A DNA stretch of 22,471 nucleotides from an uncultured Methylophilus sp. (GTDB lineage Bacteria > Pseudomonadota > Gammaproteobacteria > Burkholderiales > Methylophilaceae): assembly GCA_936943315.1 (NCBI GenBank), contig CAKZJM010000338.1:1-22471 (forward strand). Direction: 5' to 3'. Below the pieces are notes generated by a model that saw nothing but the letters and a program-made list of their open reading frames with translations, did not search any database and was not told the DNA's origin. The translations under genes were made by a program, and so were the position numbers. Positions within the stretch are counted from its first letter, which is position 1, and every line of letters starts with the position of its first letter. Shown piece after piece: positions 1 to 7,417 of the stretch.

Positions 1-770
1 GCGAAACAGATATTTCAGATGCTTCCCGCCCGATTTCACAAAAAGAAATGGATGCCTGTAAAGAAGGTGGCGTACAGTTTATCGAACTGCCGATTGCTTA
101 CGATGCCTTGACTGTGGTCGTGAACGGTAAAAATGACTGGGTAAAACAAATCACTGTCGCAGAGCTGAAAAAAATCTGGGAACCAGGTTCCAAAGTCAAA
201 AGCTGGAAAGAAGTGAACGCGACTTATCCAGACAAAGCTATCAACCTGTACGGCCCAGGCACTGCGTCAGGGACTTTTGACTACTTTACAGAAGCGGTGA
301 ACGGTAAAGCCAAATCCAGCCGTACTGATTACACCCCCTCAGAAGATGATAACGTGCTGGTACAAGGCGTGGCTGGTAACGCAGGCGGCATGGCTTACTT
401 TGGTTTAGCTTACTACCTGGAAAACACAGACAAACTGAAAGCTGTACCTGTCGTTGCCAAAGAAGGTGGCAAACCAGTCTTGCCATCCGAAGCCACTGTA
501 ATGGACGGTACTTATCAGCCATTGTCCCGCCCGCTGTTTATTTACGTGAATGCCACAGCGGCCGCTTTCAAACCAGAAGTGAAAGCGTTTGTGAATTACT
601 ACCTGGAGAATGCGCCTACTCTGGTAAAAGAAGTGAAGTATGTACCACTGCCTAAAGAAGACTATGCTGCGGTGAAAGAGCATTTTAAAGCCATGAAACC
701 TGGCACAGGCTTTAACGGTACTTCTGAAGTCGGCATCAAGATCACCGACTTGTTGTCCCGAATCAAGTAA
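1..770 (+). CDS. pstS: PstS phosphate-binding protein, 3' part
   Basis: Periplasmic substrate-binding protein of the high-affinity phosphate ABC transporter; it hands phosphate to PstC/PstA. The reading frame is already open at base 3 (translation begins ETDISDASRPIS), so the start codon and signal peptide lie outside the window. Visible family hallmarks are SDASRPIS, the AYDALTVVVN strand, the LYGPGTASGTFDYF segment that in this family supplies the anion-binding loop, and a C-terminal PLSRPLFIYVN stretch. It ends with a normal TAA and is followed directly by a strong terminator, so much of the message probably stops here. That fits the usual excess of PstS over the membrane components. pstC, pstA and pstB follow on the same strand. 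Pst operons are classically PhoB-controlled, but the promoter is not in view. Confidence 0.95.
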   Translation, partial: ETDISDASRPISQKEMDACKEGGVQFIELPIAYDALTVVVNGKNDWVKQITVAELKKIWEPGSKVKSWKEVNATYPDKAINLYGPGTASGTFDYFTEAVNGKAKSSRTDYTPSEDDNVLVQGVAGNAGGMAYFGLAYYLENTDKLKAVPVVAKEGGKPVLPSEATVMDGTYQPLSRPLFIYVNATAAAFKPEVKAFVNYYLENAPTLVKEVKYVPLPKEDYAAVKEHFKAMKPGTGFNGTSEVGIKITDLLSRIK

Positions 771-774
771 TCAT

Positions 775-802
775 GAAAAAGGGGCAGCGATGCCCCTTTT
801 TT
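775..802 (+). terminator. Intrinsic terminator after pstS
   Basis: A six-base stem GGGGCA/TGCCCC at 781-786 and 791-796 with a GCGA loop is preceded by an A-run and followed by six T. It sits 10 bases after the pstS stop. Partial read-through would set the PstS to PstCAB ratio. Confidence 0.85.
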
Positions 803-864
803 AGTAGCGATTCGGCCTGAACTGCGGATAATCCGCTAAAATTCCCTCCTGATAAATAAACACT

Positions 865-1806
865 ATGGCGACTCAAGCAATGCAAGCACCTGCGCAACTG
901 ACCATCAGCCCCAGACTGGCGAAGAATATCCGCCGGAATGTGAAAGAACGGATTATTGAACTGATACTGATGTTGGCAGCCCTGGTAGCCGTTGCAACCA
1001 CCTTTGCCATTGTGGGTGTGCTGTTGTACGAATCCCTGAGTTTCTTTAAAACGGTGTCTGTCGTTGAGTTTTTCACTGACACACAATGGACCCCGCTGTT
1101 TGAAGATGCGCACTACGGCATCATGCCACTGGTTTCAGGCACCCTGACCACCTCTGCCATTGCCTTGGCAGTGGCAGTGCCTATCGGCACCGTGTCGGCG
1201 ATTTTCCTGTCAGAATTTGCTTCACATAAAACCCGCGAAATTATCAAACCCATCCTTGAGTTGCTGGTAGGCGTACCCACCGTGGTATTTGGCTATTTCG
1301 CCCTGTTTTTTGTCACCCCAATGCTGCAAACCATTTACCCCGACCTGCCTAGCTTTAACATGCTGGGCGCCGGGATTGTGATGGGCGTCATGATCATCCC
1401 TTACATTGCATCAATGTCTGAAGATGCCATGCGTGCCGTGCCCATGAGCATGCGCGAAGGCTCTTACGCCATGGGTGCCACGCGCTTCCAGACCGCCATT
1501 AAGGTCGTCACGCCAGCAGCCATCTCAGGCATTGTGGCTGCTTACATTCTGGCAATATCGCGTGCCGTTGGCGAAACCATGGTGGTGGCCATTGCCGCAG
1601 GCCAGCAACCTAACCTGACGTTTAATCCGCTAGACAGTGCAGCAACGATTACGGCGTATATCGTACAAGTGGCCATGGGCGACTTGCCACACGGCAGCAT
1701 CGGTTACCAGAGTATTTTTGCCGCGGGCCTGGTGTTGATGGCCATGACCCTGTCATTCAACATTATCGGCCACTGGGTACGTAAAAAATACCGCGAGAGC
1801 TATTAA
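865..1806 (+). CDS. pstC: PstC phosphate ABC transporter permease
   Basis: Inner-membrane permease subunit that pairs with PstA to form the phosphate channel. The 313-residue product has a cytoplasmic N-terminus of about 30 residues followed by six hydrophobic spans. The EAA-type coupling loop that docks on PstB is visible near residues 195-212 (SMREGSYAMGATRFQTA), and ISRAVGETMVVAIAAG, typical of PstC, follows at about 230-248. The ATG at 865 is chosen because it opens the frame, although no strong Shine-Dalgarno sequence precedes it. It lies 94 bases after pstS, behind the pstS terminator, and 100 bases before pstA. Length and motifs are normal for the family. Confidence 0.95.
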   Translation: MATQAMQAPAQLTISPRLAKNIRRNVKERIIELILMLAALVAVATTFAIVGVLLYESLSFFKTVSVVEFFTDTQWTPLFEDAHYGIMPLVSGTLTTSAIALAVAVPIGTVSAIFLSEFASHKTREIIKPILELLVGVPTVVFGYFALFFVTPMLQTIYPDLPSFNMLGAGIVMGVMIIPYIASMSEDAMRAVPMSMREGSYAMGATRFQTAIKVVTPAAISGIVAAYILAISRAVGETMVVAIAAGQQPNLTFNPLDSAATITAYIVQVAMGDLPHGSIGYQSIFAAGLVLMAMTLSFNIIGHWVRKKYRESY

Positions 1807-1870
1807 TACTCGCCCTACTCACCGATGGCTAACGATTGTCTCATTACTGACATATAACCACCCTACACTG

Positions 1871-1889
1871 CCGGTAGCTTGACTACCGG
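1871..1889 (+). other. RNA hairpin between pstC and pstA
   Basis: A perfect 7-bp inverted repeat CCGGTAG/CTACCGG with a 5-base loop (CTTGA) lies 17 bases before the pstA ATG. There is no T-run, so it is not an intrinsic terminator. It could be a processing or stability element in the pst message, but its role is unknown. Confidence 0.4.
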
Positions 1890-1906
1890 TCAATGGAAAT
1901 TACACC

Positions 1907-2845
1907 ATGGAACATAAAGCTTCTGTCCTCGAAAATCTGGCCGATGTACGCGCCATGATCAAACGCCACAAGCGCAATGACACGCTGTTTGCGGCGATCG
2001 GCCTGCTGTGCCTGATGCTGGGCCTGGTCACCCTGATGTTGCTGTTTTGGCAACTGATTGCTGACGGTTACCCAAAATTCAGCCTCGACTTTCTGACCGA
2101 GTTTCCGTCGCGTCGTGCCGGTCGTGCCGGTCTGCTCTCGGCATGGGTAGGTTCAGTCCTGGTGATGGCAGTGACTTTCTTGACGGCGGTGCCAGTCGGT
2201 GTGGCCGCAGGGTTATACCTCGAAGAATATGCGCCTAAAAACTGGTTTACCGACCTGATTGAAATCAACGTCGCCAACCTGGCGGGTGTGCCTTCGATTA
2301 TTTATGGCTTGCTGGCACTTGGCCTGTTTGTCTACATGCTGGACTTCGGCCAGAGTATTTTGACTGCGGGTTTAACGTTAGGCCTGCTGATTCTGCCAAT
2401 TGTGATCGTGTCCACCCGAGAAGCCATTCGCGCGATCCCGGTCTCTATCCGTGAAGCGGCTTATGGTGTGGGCGCTACCAAATGGCAAGTGGTGTACGAC
2501 CACGTGTTCAAATATTCTTATGGCGGCATTTTGACCGGGATCATTATCGGTATGGCGCGCGCTCTGGGTGAAACCGCACCTATCATCACCATTGGTGCAT
2601 TGACGTTTATCGCCTTCTTGCCACCCAGCCCGATCACCACTGAGCCGCCTTTCCTTAACTTCGAATGGCTGTCCTCAGGCTTTACCGTGATGCCGATTCA
2701 AATGTTTAACTGGTTGTCCCGTCCTGACCATGCCTTTCATGTCAATGCGGCGGCAACTGGCGCCCTGATTATCGTCGTTACGCTGTTAATGAACGGTGCA
2801 GCCATCTGGTTGCGCTACAAAATTCGTAAAAATATTAAATGGTAA
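1907..2845 (+). CDS. pstA: PstA phosphate ABC transporter permease
   Basis: Second membrane permease of the phosphate importer, partner of PstC. The 312-residue protein has a cytoplasmic N-terminal segment of about 30 residues, a first span at about residues 28-50, then five more hydrophobic spans. The coupling-helix motif REAAYGVGATKWQVVYDHV is near residues 183-202, and MARALGETAPIITIGA, characteristic of PstA, follows at about 216-232. The ATG at 1907 has a GGAAA element 9 bases upstream. pstB follows after a 25-base gap, so the two are co-transcribed and probably translated in step. Confidence 0.95.
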   Translation: MEHKASVLENLADVRAMIKRHKRNDTLFAAIGLLCLMLGLVTLMLLFWQLIADGYPKFSLDFLTEFPSRRAGRAGLLSAWVGSVLVMAVTFLTAVPVGVAAGLYLEEYAPKNWFTDLIEINVANLAGVPSIIYGLLALGLFVYMLDFGQSILTAGLTLGLLILPIVIVSTREAIRAIPVSIREAAYGVGATKWQVVYDHVFKYSYGGILTGIIIGMARALGETAPIITIGALTFIAFLPPSPITTEPPFLNFEWLSSGFTVMPIQMFNWLSRPDHAFHVNAAATGALIIVVTLLMNGAAIWLRYKIRKNIKW

Positions 2846-2870
2846 TGCCACACAAGATTTAGGAAACTCC

Positions 2871-3650
2871 ATGGCCAACGTCACTACTGCAATAAAAGCC
2901 GAAGCTCGCGATTTAAACTTCTTCTACAGCAACGGCGCCCGTGCCCTCAAAGGCATCTCCATGCCTTTGTACGAAAACAAGATCACGGCACTGATCGGCC
3001 CTTCCGGCTGCGGAAAATCTACCTTCCTGCGCTGCTTTAACCGTATGCATGACCTGTACCCAGGCAACAAATACCAGGGCGAGATCGTCATGCATCCGGA
3101 CAACACCAATGTACTTGATGCTGGCGTAGACCCGATTGAAGTACGTATGCGCATCAGCATGGTGTTCCAGAAGCCAAACCCGTTTCCAAAGTCCATCTAT
3201 GAAAACGTGGCTTACGGACTGCGCGTGCGTGGTGAGAACAACAAGCGCATCATGGATGACAAGGTAGAAGAAGCGCTCAAGGGTGCCGCCTTGTGGAACG
3301 AGGTCAAAGACCGCCTGCACGACCTGGCATTCAACCTCTCCGGTGGTCAGCAACAACGCTTGTGTATTGCGCGCGCCCTGGCCACCGATCCGGAAATCAT
3401 GCTGTTTGACGAACCAACTTCCGCGCTGGACCCGATTGCCACTGCCAATATTGAAGAGTTGATGGTAGAACTGCGCAGCAAACTCACTATCCTCGTCGTC
3501 ACCCACAACATGCAGCAAGCCGCGCGCGTGTCTGACTACACTGCCTACATGTACCTGGGTGAGTTAATTGAGTACGATGACACTGACAAGATCTTCACCA
3601 ATCCTGGCCGTAAGGAAACCGAAGACTACATTACCGGTAAATTTGGTTAA
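2871..3650 (+). CDS. pstB: PstB phosphate ABC transporter ATPase
   Basis: Cytoplasmic ATPase that powers phosphate import through PstCA. All ABC landmarks are intact in 259 residues: Walker A GPSGCGKST at 43-51, Q-loop VFQKPNPFP, signature LSGGQQQR at about 157-164, Walker B IMLFDEPTSALDP at about 175-187, and the switch histidine in VVTHNMQQA. The frame is open 75 bases further upstream, but that would overlap pstA. The ATG at 2871 is preferred because AGGAAA lies 5-10 bases before it and the family N-terminus starts here. The gene ends in a strong terminator. The usual downstream phoU is absent at this position. Confidence 0.96.
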   Translation: MANVTTAIKAEARDLNFFYSNGARALKGISMPLYENKITALIGPSGCGKSTFLRCFNRMHDLYPGNKYQGEIVMHPDNTNVLDAGVDPIEVRMRISMVFQKPNPFPKSIYENVAYGLRVRGENNKRIMDDKVEEALKGAALWNEVKDRLHDLAFNLSGGQQQRLCIARALATDPEIMLFDEPTSALDPIATANIEELMVELRSKLTILVVTHNMQQAARVSDYTAYMYLGELIEYDDTDKIFTNPGRKETEDYITGKFG

Positions 3651-3666
3651 TCACTCCCCTGCTTAT

Positions 3667-3699
3667 AAAAAAACGCCACTGCTTCAGTGGCGTTTTTTT
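3667..3699. terminator. Bidirectional terminator between pstB and mgtC-like gene
   Basis: A perfect 8-bp stem CGCCACTG/CAGTGGCG (3674-3681 and 3685-3692) with a CTT loop is flanked by seven A and seven T. It serves the pst operon forward and the convergent MgtC-family gene in reverse. Confidence 0.93.
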
Positions 3700-3713
3700 A
3701 TCGTGTTGCTGCA

Positions 3714-4436
3714 TTAATCCATCATGCTCGGGCTCCAGAAAGCCTGATGCACATAGCTTGCTGTCAGTAGCCTTTGCGTCAACATATCAAGGTCTTCACT
3801 GTTAACAGCGGCTGCCAGCAACTCCACCTCAATCTCCACGCAGTCATTGCCAAAGGCATGCATCTGTAAATGCTTGGTCGGATACTGTGCTTCGGCCAAC
3901 ATGCTTTCCAGCAAGGCAAGCGCCTCTTTCTGATGTTCCCTGAGCGCAATGACATAAATCGTAGTCGTCGCCTCTACGCGCAACGTATCAATCGGCTTGC
4001 GGTTAATCTGATTGACCACAGGGCGTAACAGCGTATTGGTTGCCAATACAAACAACGTACCCAACACAGCTTCTAATAACAGATCAGCGCCTGCACAGGC
4101 GCCCACTGCCGCCGAGCCCCACAGGGTGGCTGCAGTATTGAGGCCACGGACATTGCCTTCTTCGCGCATAATGACCCCAGCGCCCAGAAAACCAATCCCC
4201 GAGACCACATAAGCCACCACATGAACAGCACCTTCTTGTCCGGTAAGGCGGTTGGCCATATCCACAAAAATCGCTGCGCCGACTGCCACCAGTACATTGG
4301 TGCGCAAGCCTGCCGTGCGTTGCCTATATTGCCGTTCAAAGCCGATCACTGCGCCACACACAAACGCCGCTGTGAGGCTCAGAAATGAGTCGGCAAGTGA
4401 GACCAGATTAATATTTTGAAGGGCTTGCAATGTCAT
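3714..4436 (-). CDS. MgtC/SapB family inner-membrane protein
   Basis: Small polytopic membrane protein of the MgtC/SapB family (240 aa). The family core is clear: IGFERQYRQRTAGLRTN at residues 31-47, then SGIGFLGAGVIM at 79-90 and VRGLNTAATLWGSAAVG at 96-112. About four to five hydrophobic spans fill residues 10-140. A soluble C-terminal domain (about 145-240) resembles the ACT-like tail of MgtC. In Salmonella and Mycobacterium, MgtC supports growth in low magnesium and in macrophages; Salmonella MgtC has also been linked to PhoR and phosphate uptake. Lying beside pst is therefore suggestive, but no Pho-box-like element was seen upstream. The ATG at 4436 has AAGGACA just upstream. The gene converges on pstB and shares its terminator. 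Confidence 0.88.
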   Translation of the reverse strand: MTLQALQNINLVSLADSFLSLTAAFVCGAVIGFERQYRQRTAGLRTNVLVAVGAAIFVDMANRLTGQEGAVHVVAYVVSGIGFLGAGVIMREEGNVRGLNTAATLWGSAAVGACAGADLLLEAVLGTLFVLATNTLLRPVVNQINRKPIDTLRVEATTTIYVIALREHQKEALALLESMLAEAQYPTKHLQMHAFGNDCVEIEVELLAAAVNSEDLDMLTQRLLTASYVHQAFWSPSMMD

Positions 4437-4524
4437 GACTGTCCTTGAAAAACGCGGCGGCTATTTGGGTCTGAAGTCACCAGCCAGCATTGTAAAGTAA
4501 GGACTCAACCATTCGGTACATACA

Positions 4525-4556
4525 AATAAAAAAACGCCGTATTCATGGCGTTTTTA
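4525..4556 (-). terminator. Intrinsic terminator after the monooxygenase-like gene
   Basis: A six-base stem CGCCGT/ATGGCG (one G-U pair, 4535-4540 and 4545-4550) with an ATTC loop is bracketed by A- and T-runs. It lies 20 bases past the stop of the reverse gene at 4577-4942, so it separates that gene from the MgtC-family gene downstream. Confidence 0.8.
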
Positions 4557-4576
4557 AATGATCCGACCACTGAAAT

Positions 4577-4942
4577 TTACTGTCGGCGTATGCCTTCTTC
4601 GAGCACAAAGAACTGTGGACTCAATGCCGCCAGCGGCGCTTTGAGTTTCTCGATTTCGGCAGCAGGCGCATGCACTTCCAGCCGGATTAACTTGGACAGT
4701 TTAAGCGCTTCGCCGAGTGGCTCGGCCACATTTTCAAGATGGGCCAAAATGCCTTCTGCAGAAGTATAGCCTTCGCGGCAGTGTGCAATATTGCCGCTGA
4801 ATGAAAACGCATAGTGCATACAGCCTGCTTCGTTGCGTGTTTTTTCGAGAAACTTGGGCCCTAAGGCTTTGAATGCATCCAGATTCTCGGTAGGGACTTC
4901 AAAATAAGGCACCAGTGTGCAGCAGGTATCGGTGGTAAACAT
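4577..4942 (-). CDS. Antibiotic-biosynthesis-monooxygenase-like small protein
   Basis: A 121-residue cytoplasmic protein that looks like the ABM (antibiotic biosynthesis monooxygenase / quinol monooxygenase) ferredoxin-like fold. A first strand (LVPYFEVP) is followed by helix ENLDAFKALGPKFLEKTRNE, the strand turn AGCMHYAFSFSG, and the second helix around SAEGILAHLENV, the usual order in this dimeric family. A C-terminal extension of about 20 residues is less typical. The substrate cannot be predicted, and many family members remain uncharacterised. The ATG at 4942 has a good AGGAGA ribosome-binding site. It lies 112 bases after the glycosyltransferase gene on the same strand, with its own terminator, so it may be a separate unit. 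A 6-bp hairpin (CTTGCA/TGCAAG, 4966-4981) sits just upstream. Confidence 0.7.
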   Translation of the reverse strand: MFTTDTCCTLVPYFEVPTENLDAFKALGPKFLEKTRNEAGCMHYAFSFSGNIAHCREGYTSAEGILAHLENVAEPLGEALKLSKLIRLEVHAPAAEIEKLKAPLAALSPQFFVLEEGIRRQ

Positions 4943-5000
4943 GTTTGATTCTCCTGAAGATCATGCTTGCATCAGTGCAAGTCTGCCTTCATCTTGGCGG

Positions 5001-5026
5001 GGGAGCTTGCAGGCGTCAAGCCTCCC
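5001..5026. other. Hairpin between glycosyltransferase and monooxygenase-like genes
   Basis: Inverted repeat GGGAGCTTG / CAAGC-C-TCCC (5001-5009 and 5017-5026), nine pairs with one bulged base and a 7-base loop. It lies 29 bases past the stop of the reverse glycosyltransferase. There is no T-run, so it may act as a weak terminator or a 3'-end stabiliser. Confidence 0.35.
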
Positions 5027-5054
5027 GGTGAAAATTCAAGATTTTACTGAGTCA

Positions 5055-6254
5055 TCAGGCAACCGCGGAGGCCGCCAGCGGCATATGCGTGAGCATTAAA
5101 TGCTCGTAAGCCGCCAGCAGCTTGTTGGCCTGTGCCTCACTGGACCACACCTGTTCTACATAGCGTTTGCCCTGTTTGCCAACACGTTCACGTAACTGAT
5201 GGTCTATCAGCAGGGTTTGGACCTGTTCGGCAAAATGCACCTCATCATCCTGGGCGATAAGCGCGCCCTGCTCCTGGCGCAAAATAGACGCCGTGCCGAG
5301 CTCTGCAATCGCCACCACTGGCGTGGCTTGTGCCATGGCTTCGAGCAACACCAGGCCTTGCGTTTCGCTTTTGGAAGCAAATACGAAAATATCTGCGGCC
5401 TGGTAAGCCGCATTCAGGCCCACGGCACGGTCCAAGTATCCAAGGAACATGACATGTGACTGCAAGCCATTATCGCGTGCCATTTTCTTGAGCATGGCTT
5501 CAGCCGGGCCTTCACCCGTAATCACCAGCAGCACTTCAGGATGGTCCTGAATCACCAGTGATAACATTTCGAGCAGGAACTGGATATTTTTTTCATGCGC
5601 CACGCGTCCGACAAACAGTAATAAGGGACGCTGGGCCGGAATGCCATATTTCTCACGAAACGCGGCGCCATCACCAAGCACGAAGCGAGAAGCATCCAGC
5701 CCGGTCGGGATCACTGTGATCGGCGTCGTCACGCCATATTGTTGCAACACATCGCGCATTTGGGCAGAAGGAGACACTACGGTATCCACCTGCTGGCATT
5801 GCTTGCGGGAAACACTTTGCGCAATACGCACCGCCCATTTGCGGGGAACCCACGGCAAATAATGATGCATGTAATCTTCAAAAAAGGTGTGGTAGGTTTC
5901 CACGGCAGGCACCTGTAAACGCTTGGCGATTTTAAGCCCGGCGTAGTGTGCAATAAACGGGGTATGAATATGCACGAGGTCATAATCGCCAGGGTGCAGG
6001 CTATCCACATAGGCCATCAAGGCTGACCATTTCATTAAATAGTCCTCGGGATCGAACACGATTTTGCGCGCATCGATGCGCGTGATCCAGCTTTCATCGG
6101 CGGTGAGCGGCTGGGCGTGTTGTGCCGGATATTGCGGTGCGATCAGATGTACAACATGGCCCTGTTCGCGCAAGCTTTCTGCAAAGGTACGGATGCTGGT
6201 GGAGACACCATTGACGCGGGGGAAATACACATCTGAAATCATCAAAATTTTCAT
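5055..6254 (-). CDS. GT4 glycosyltransferase, probable glycolipid synthase
   Basis: A GT-B fold, family 4 retaining glycosyltransferase of 399 residues. The N-terminal half has MKILMISDVYFPRVNGVS and HIHTPFIAHYAG. The C-terminal half has LLLFVGRVAHEKN at about 211-223 and the catalytic EX7E pair E297/E305 within SETQGLVLLEAMA. The YHTFFEDYMHHYLP segment (121-134) resembles the equivalent region of 1,2-diacylglycerol glucosyltransferases (alMGS-like GT4), which favours a diacylglycerol acceptor at the inner membrane, though an alpha-mannosyltransferase is also possible. The frame extends 18 codons upstream to a TTG, but family members begin at MKILMISD, so the ATG at 6254 is used; its ribosome-binding site is weak. 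It is divergent from a secreted phospholipase C gene, with Pho-box-like repeats between them. Confidence 0.85.
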   Translation of the reverse strand: MKILMISDVYFPRVNGVSTSIRTFAESLREQGHVVHLIAPQYPAQHAQPLTADESWITRIDARKIVFDPEDYLMKWSALMAYVDSLHPGDYDLVHIHTPFIAHYAGLKIAKRLQVPAVETYHTFFEDYMHHYLPWVPRKWAVRIAQSVSRKQCQQVDTVVSPSAQMRDVLQQYGVTTPITVIPTGLDASRFVLGDGAAFREKYGIPAQRPLLLFVGRVAHEKNIQFLLEMLSLVIQDHPEVLLVITGEGPAEAMLKKMARDNGLQSHVMFLGYLDRAVGLNAAYQAADIFVFASKSETQGLVLLEAMAQATPVVAIAELGTASILRQEQGALIAQDDEVHFAEQVQTLLIDHQLRERVGKQGKRYVEQVWSSEAQANKLLAAYEHLMLTHMPLAASAVA

Positions 6255-6314
6255 GCCATGTTCCGTAATGCCGGGTTCCGAGTTAACAATACTGACATAG
6301 CTTAACAAGCTTTC

Positions 6315-6332
6315 GTGATGCTTTTGTGACGA
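6315..6332 (-). promoter_or_regulatory. Candidate Pho box for the glycosyltransferase
   Basis: Read on the reverse strand, two 7-base half-sites TCGTCAC and GCATCAC are separated by AAAA, so their TCA cores are 11 bases apart. That is the layout of the PhoB site CTGTCAT-n4-CTGTCAY. It ends about 60 bases before the glycosyltransferase ATG, leaving room for a -10 (a weak TAAGCT lies 10 bases downstream) and a short leader. With only two imperfect units, the call is tentative. Confidence 0.35.
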
Positions 6333-6338
6333 AAAAGG

Positions 6339-6378
6339 CTTTCACATCAACGTCATACAGTATTCACGTGGCTGTCAT
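6339..6378 (+). promoter_or_regulatory. Candidate tandem Pho box for phospholipase C
   Basis: Four direct half-sites, CTTTCAC (6339), ACGTCAT (6350), TATTCAC (6361) and CTGTCAT (6372), repeat at exactly 11 bases, each with the TCA core in phase. The last matches the PhoB consensus half-site at all seven positions. PhoB dimers bind tandem 11-bp direct repeats. The array points towards the phospholipase C gene. A weak spot is that only 22 bases separate it from the assigned ATG at 6401 and no good -10 is visible, so the transcript could be nearly leaderless. Confidence 0.55.
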
Positions 6379-6400
6379 GTGGCAAGCGCAAAGTGCGCGC

Positions 6401-7258
6401 ATGTCACTTCGCCACCTGATCATTCTGTCACTCCTGCTGCTGGCCTTGCCCAGTGAAGCGCATGCCTGGGGCTTGTATTCCCATGTCGCCTACACGCATC
6501 AATGGCTGCAAGCACTGCCGCTGTTGCCTTTGCCCTGGCTGGGAGTGATGCGTCGATATCCGACCCTGGTCATGGCGGGTGCCTGCCTGCCAGACCTGGC
6601 AGTGGTGTCGCGGACGTTTAGCCATAGTCACGGCTGGGGCATGGGCCAGCAGTTATTGCAGACCAAAAATGAACGCCAATTGGCGCTGGGCATCGGCTAT
6701 AACATCCATCTGCTCACCGACGTGGTGGCCCACCAACATTTTGTGCCAACCTTTGAAGCCAAATGGCAGCATCACAGCGTACTCACGCACGCCGCTGCTG
6801 AATGGGCCATGGATGCCTATTTGCATCAGCCTGGCATGCCTGCGCCAGGCAAGCTATTGCGCATACACCGTAAAACGATCGTCGAGACACTATCGCCCGC
6901 CTGGCAATGCGAGGCCAATATTGTGCACAAAGCGGTTTCAAGGCTGGCCGGGGCCGATCAGGCCTTGCGCCTGTCGCGCATTCCGCAATACCTGCTACAC
7001 CGTTACCGCAGGCTGGATAACGAGTTTGAACACAAACTGGCCTATTACCGCGGCCAGGTCACATTGGCGCTGCAAGACCTCCCGCAGCTGATCCATGGCA
7101 ACTTTCCCTCCTTGCATGCCGAGCATATCAACCTGGGCATGGAGCAACTGGACGACTGGCGCCGGAAATGCCTGCAAGATGCCCGTCTGCGGCCTACGCG
7201 CGCCATCAGTGCATTTGAACAGTATCAGCACCAATGGTTTAACCAGCCAGACTGCTAG
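6401..7258 (+). CDS. Secreted zinc-dependent phospholipase C family protein
   Basis: A 285-residue exported hydrolase of the zinc-dependent phospholipase C family (Pfam 00882 type), expected to cleave phospholipids to diacylglycerol and a phosphorylated headgroup. The start at 6401 gives a clean signal peptide (SLRHLIILSLLLLALPSEAHA) with cleavage before Trp23, which would make tryptophan the first mature residue, as in Bacillus cereus PLC where it is a zinc ligand. Other probable ligands follow in family order: H28/H33, D65 (LPDLAVV), H103-x3-D107-x3-H111 (HLLTDVVAHQH) and H130-x3-E134 (THAAAEWA). An upstream GTG extension at 6326 would destroy the signal peptide and cover the Pho-box-like repeats, so it is rejected. 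Divergent from the GT4 gene. Specificity for a headgroup is not visible. Confidence 0.8.
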   Translation: MSLRHLIILSLLLLALPSEAHAWGLYSHVAYTHQWLQALPLLPLPWLGVMRRYPTLVMAGACLPDLAVVSRTFSHSHGWGMGQQLLQTKNERQLALGIGYNIHLLTDVVAHQHFVPTFEAKWQHHSVLTHAAAEWAMDAYLHQPGMPAPGKLLRIHRKTIVETLSPAWQCEANIVHKAVSRLAGADQALRLSRIPQYLLHRYRRLDNEFEHKLAYYRGQVTLALQDLPQLIHGNFPSLHAEHINLGMEQLDDWRRKCLQDARLRPTRAISAFEQYQHQWFNQPDC

Positions 7259-7384
7259 GGTTTCTGCCAGGTAGTCTTTGCTCGGCGCGGCTGTTCAACC
7301 ATACGACCAAGCCATCCGCAAATCCATCGCTCATGACAGGCAAACTTGAATCTCTGGGCATTGCCTCCATCTAACGGACATCAC

Positions 7385-7398
7385 CGGGCAATTGCCCG
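7385..7398. repeat. 14-bp perfect palindrome in metallophosphoesterase leader
   Basis: CGGGCAATTGCCCG is self-complementary over 14 bases and lies 19 bases before the metallophosphoesterase ATG. It may be an operator or an RNA hairpin. The 159-base gap between the phospholipase C stop and this ATG holds nothing else recognisable. Confidence 0.45.
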
Positions 7399-7417
7399 CC
7401 ACCTGGATAAAAATAAT

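Noticed and set aside
2913..3518. Reverse open frame of 201 codons inside pstB
   Set aside because: It lies wholly opposite the intact pstB, has no ribosome-binding site and no recognisable domain; it is a by-product of pstB codon use.
6326..6400. Upstream GTG start for the phospholipase C
   Set aside because: It would add 25 non-hydrophobic residues before the signal peptide and would overlap the phased TCA repeats; no ribosome-binding site precedes it.
6579..7091. Forward frame of 170 codons overlapping the phospholipase C gene
   Set aside because: It lies inside the phospholipase C gene in another frame, with composition expected of a shadow frame and no domain.
7259..7417. Pho box before the metallophosphoesterase
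   Set aside because: A CTGTCAT occurs on the reverse strand near 7333, but it faces away from the gene and has no partner at 11 bases.
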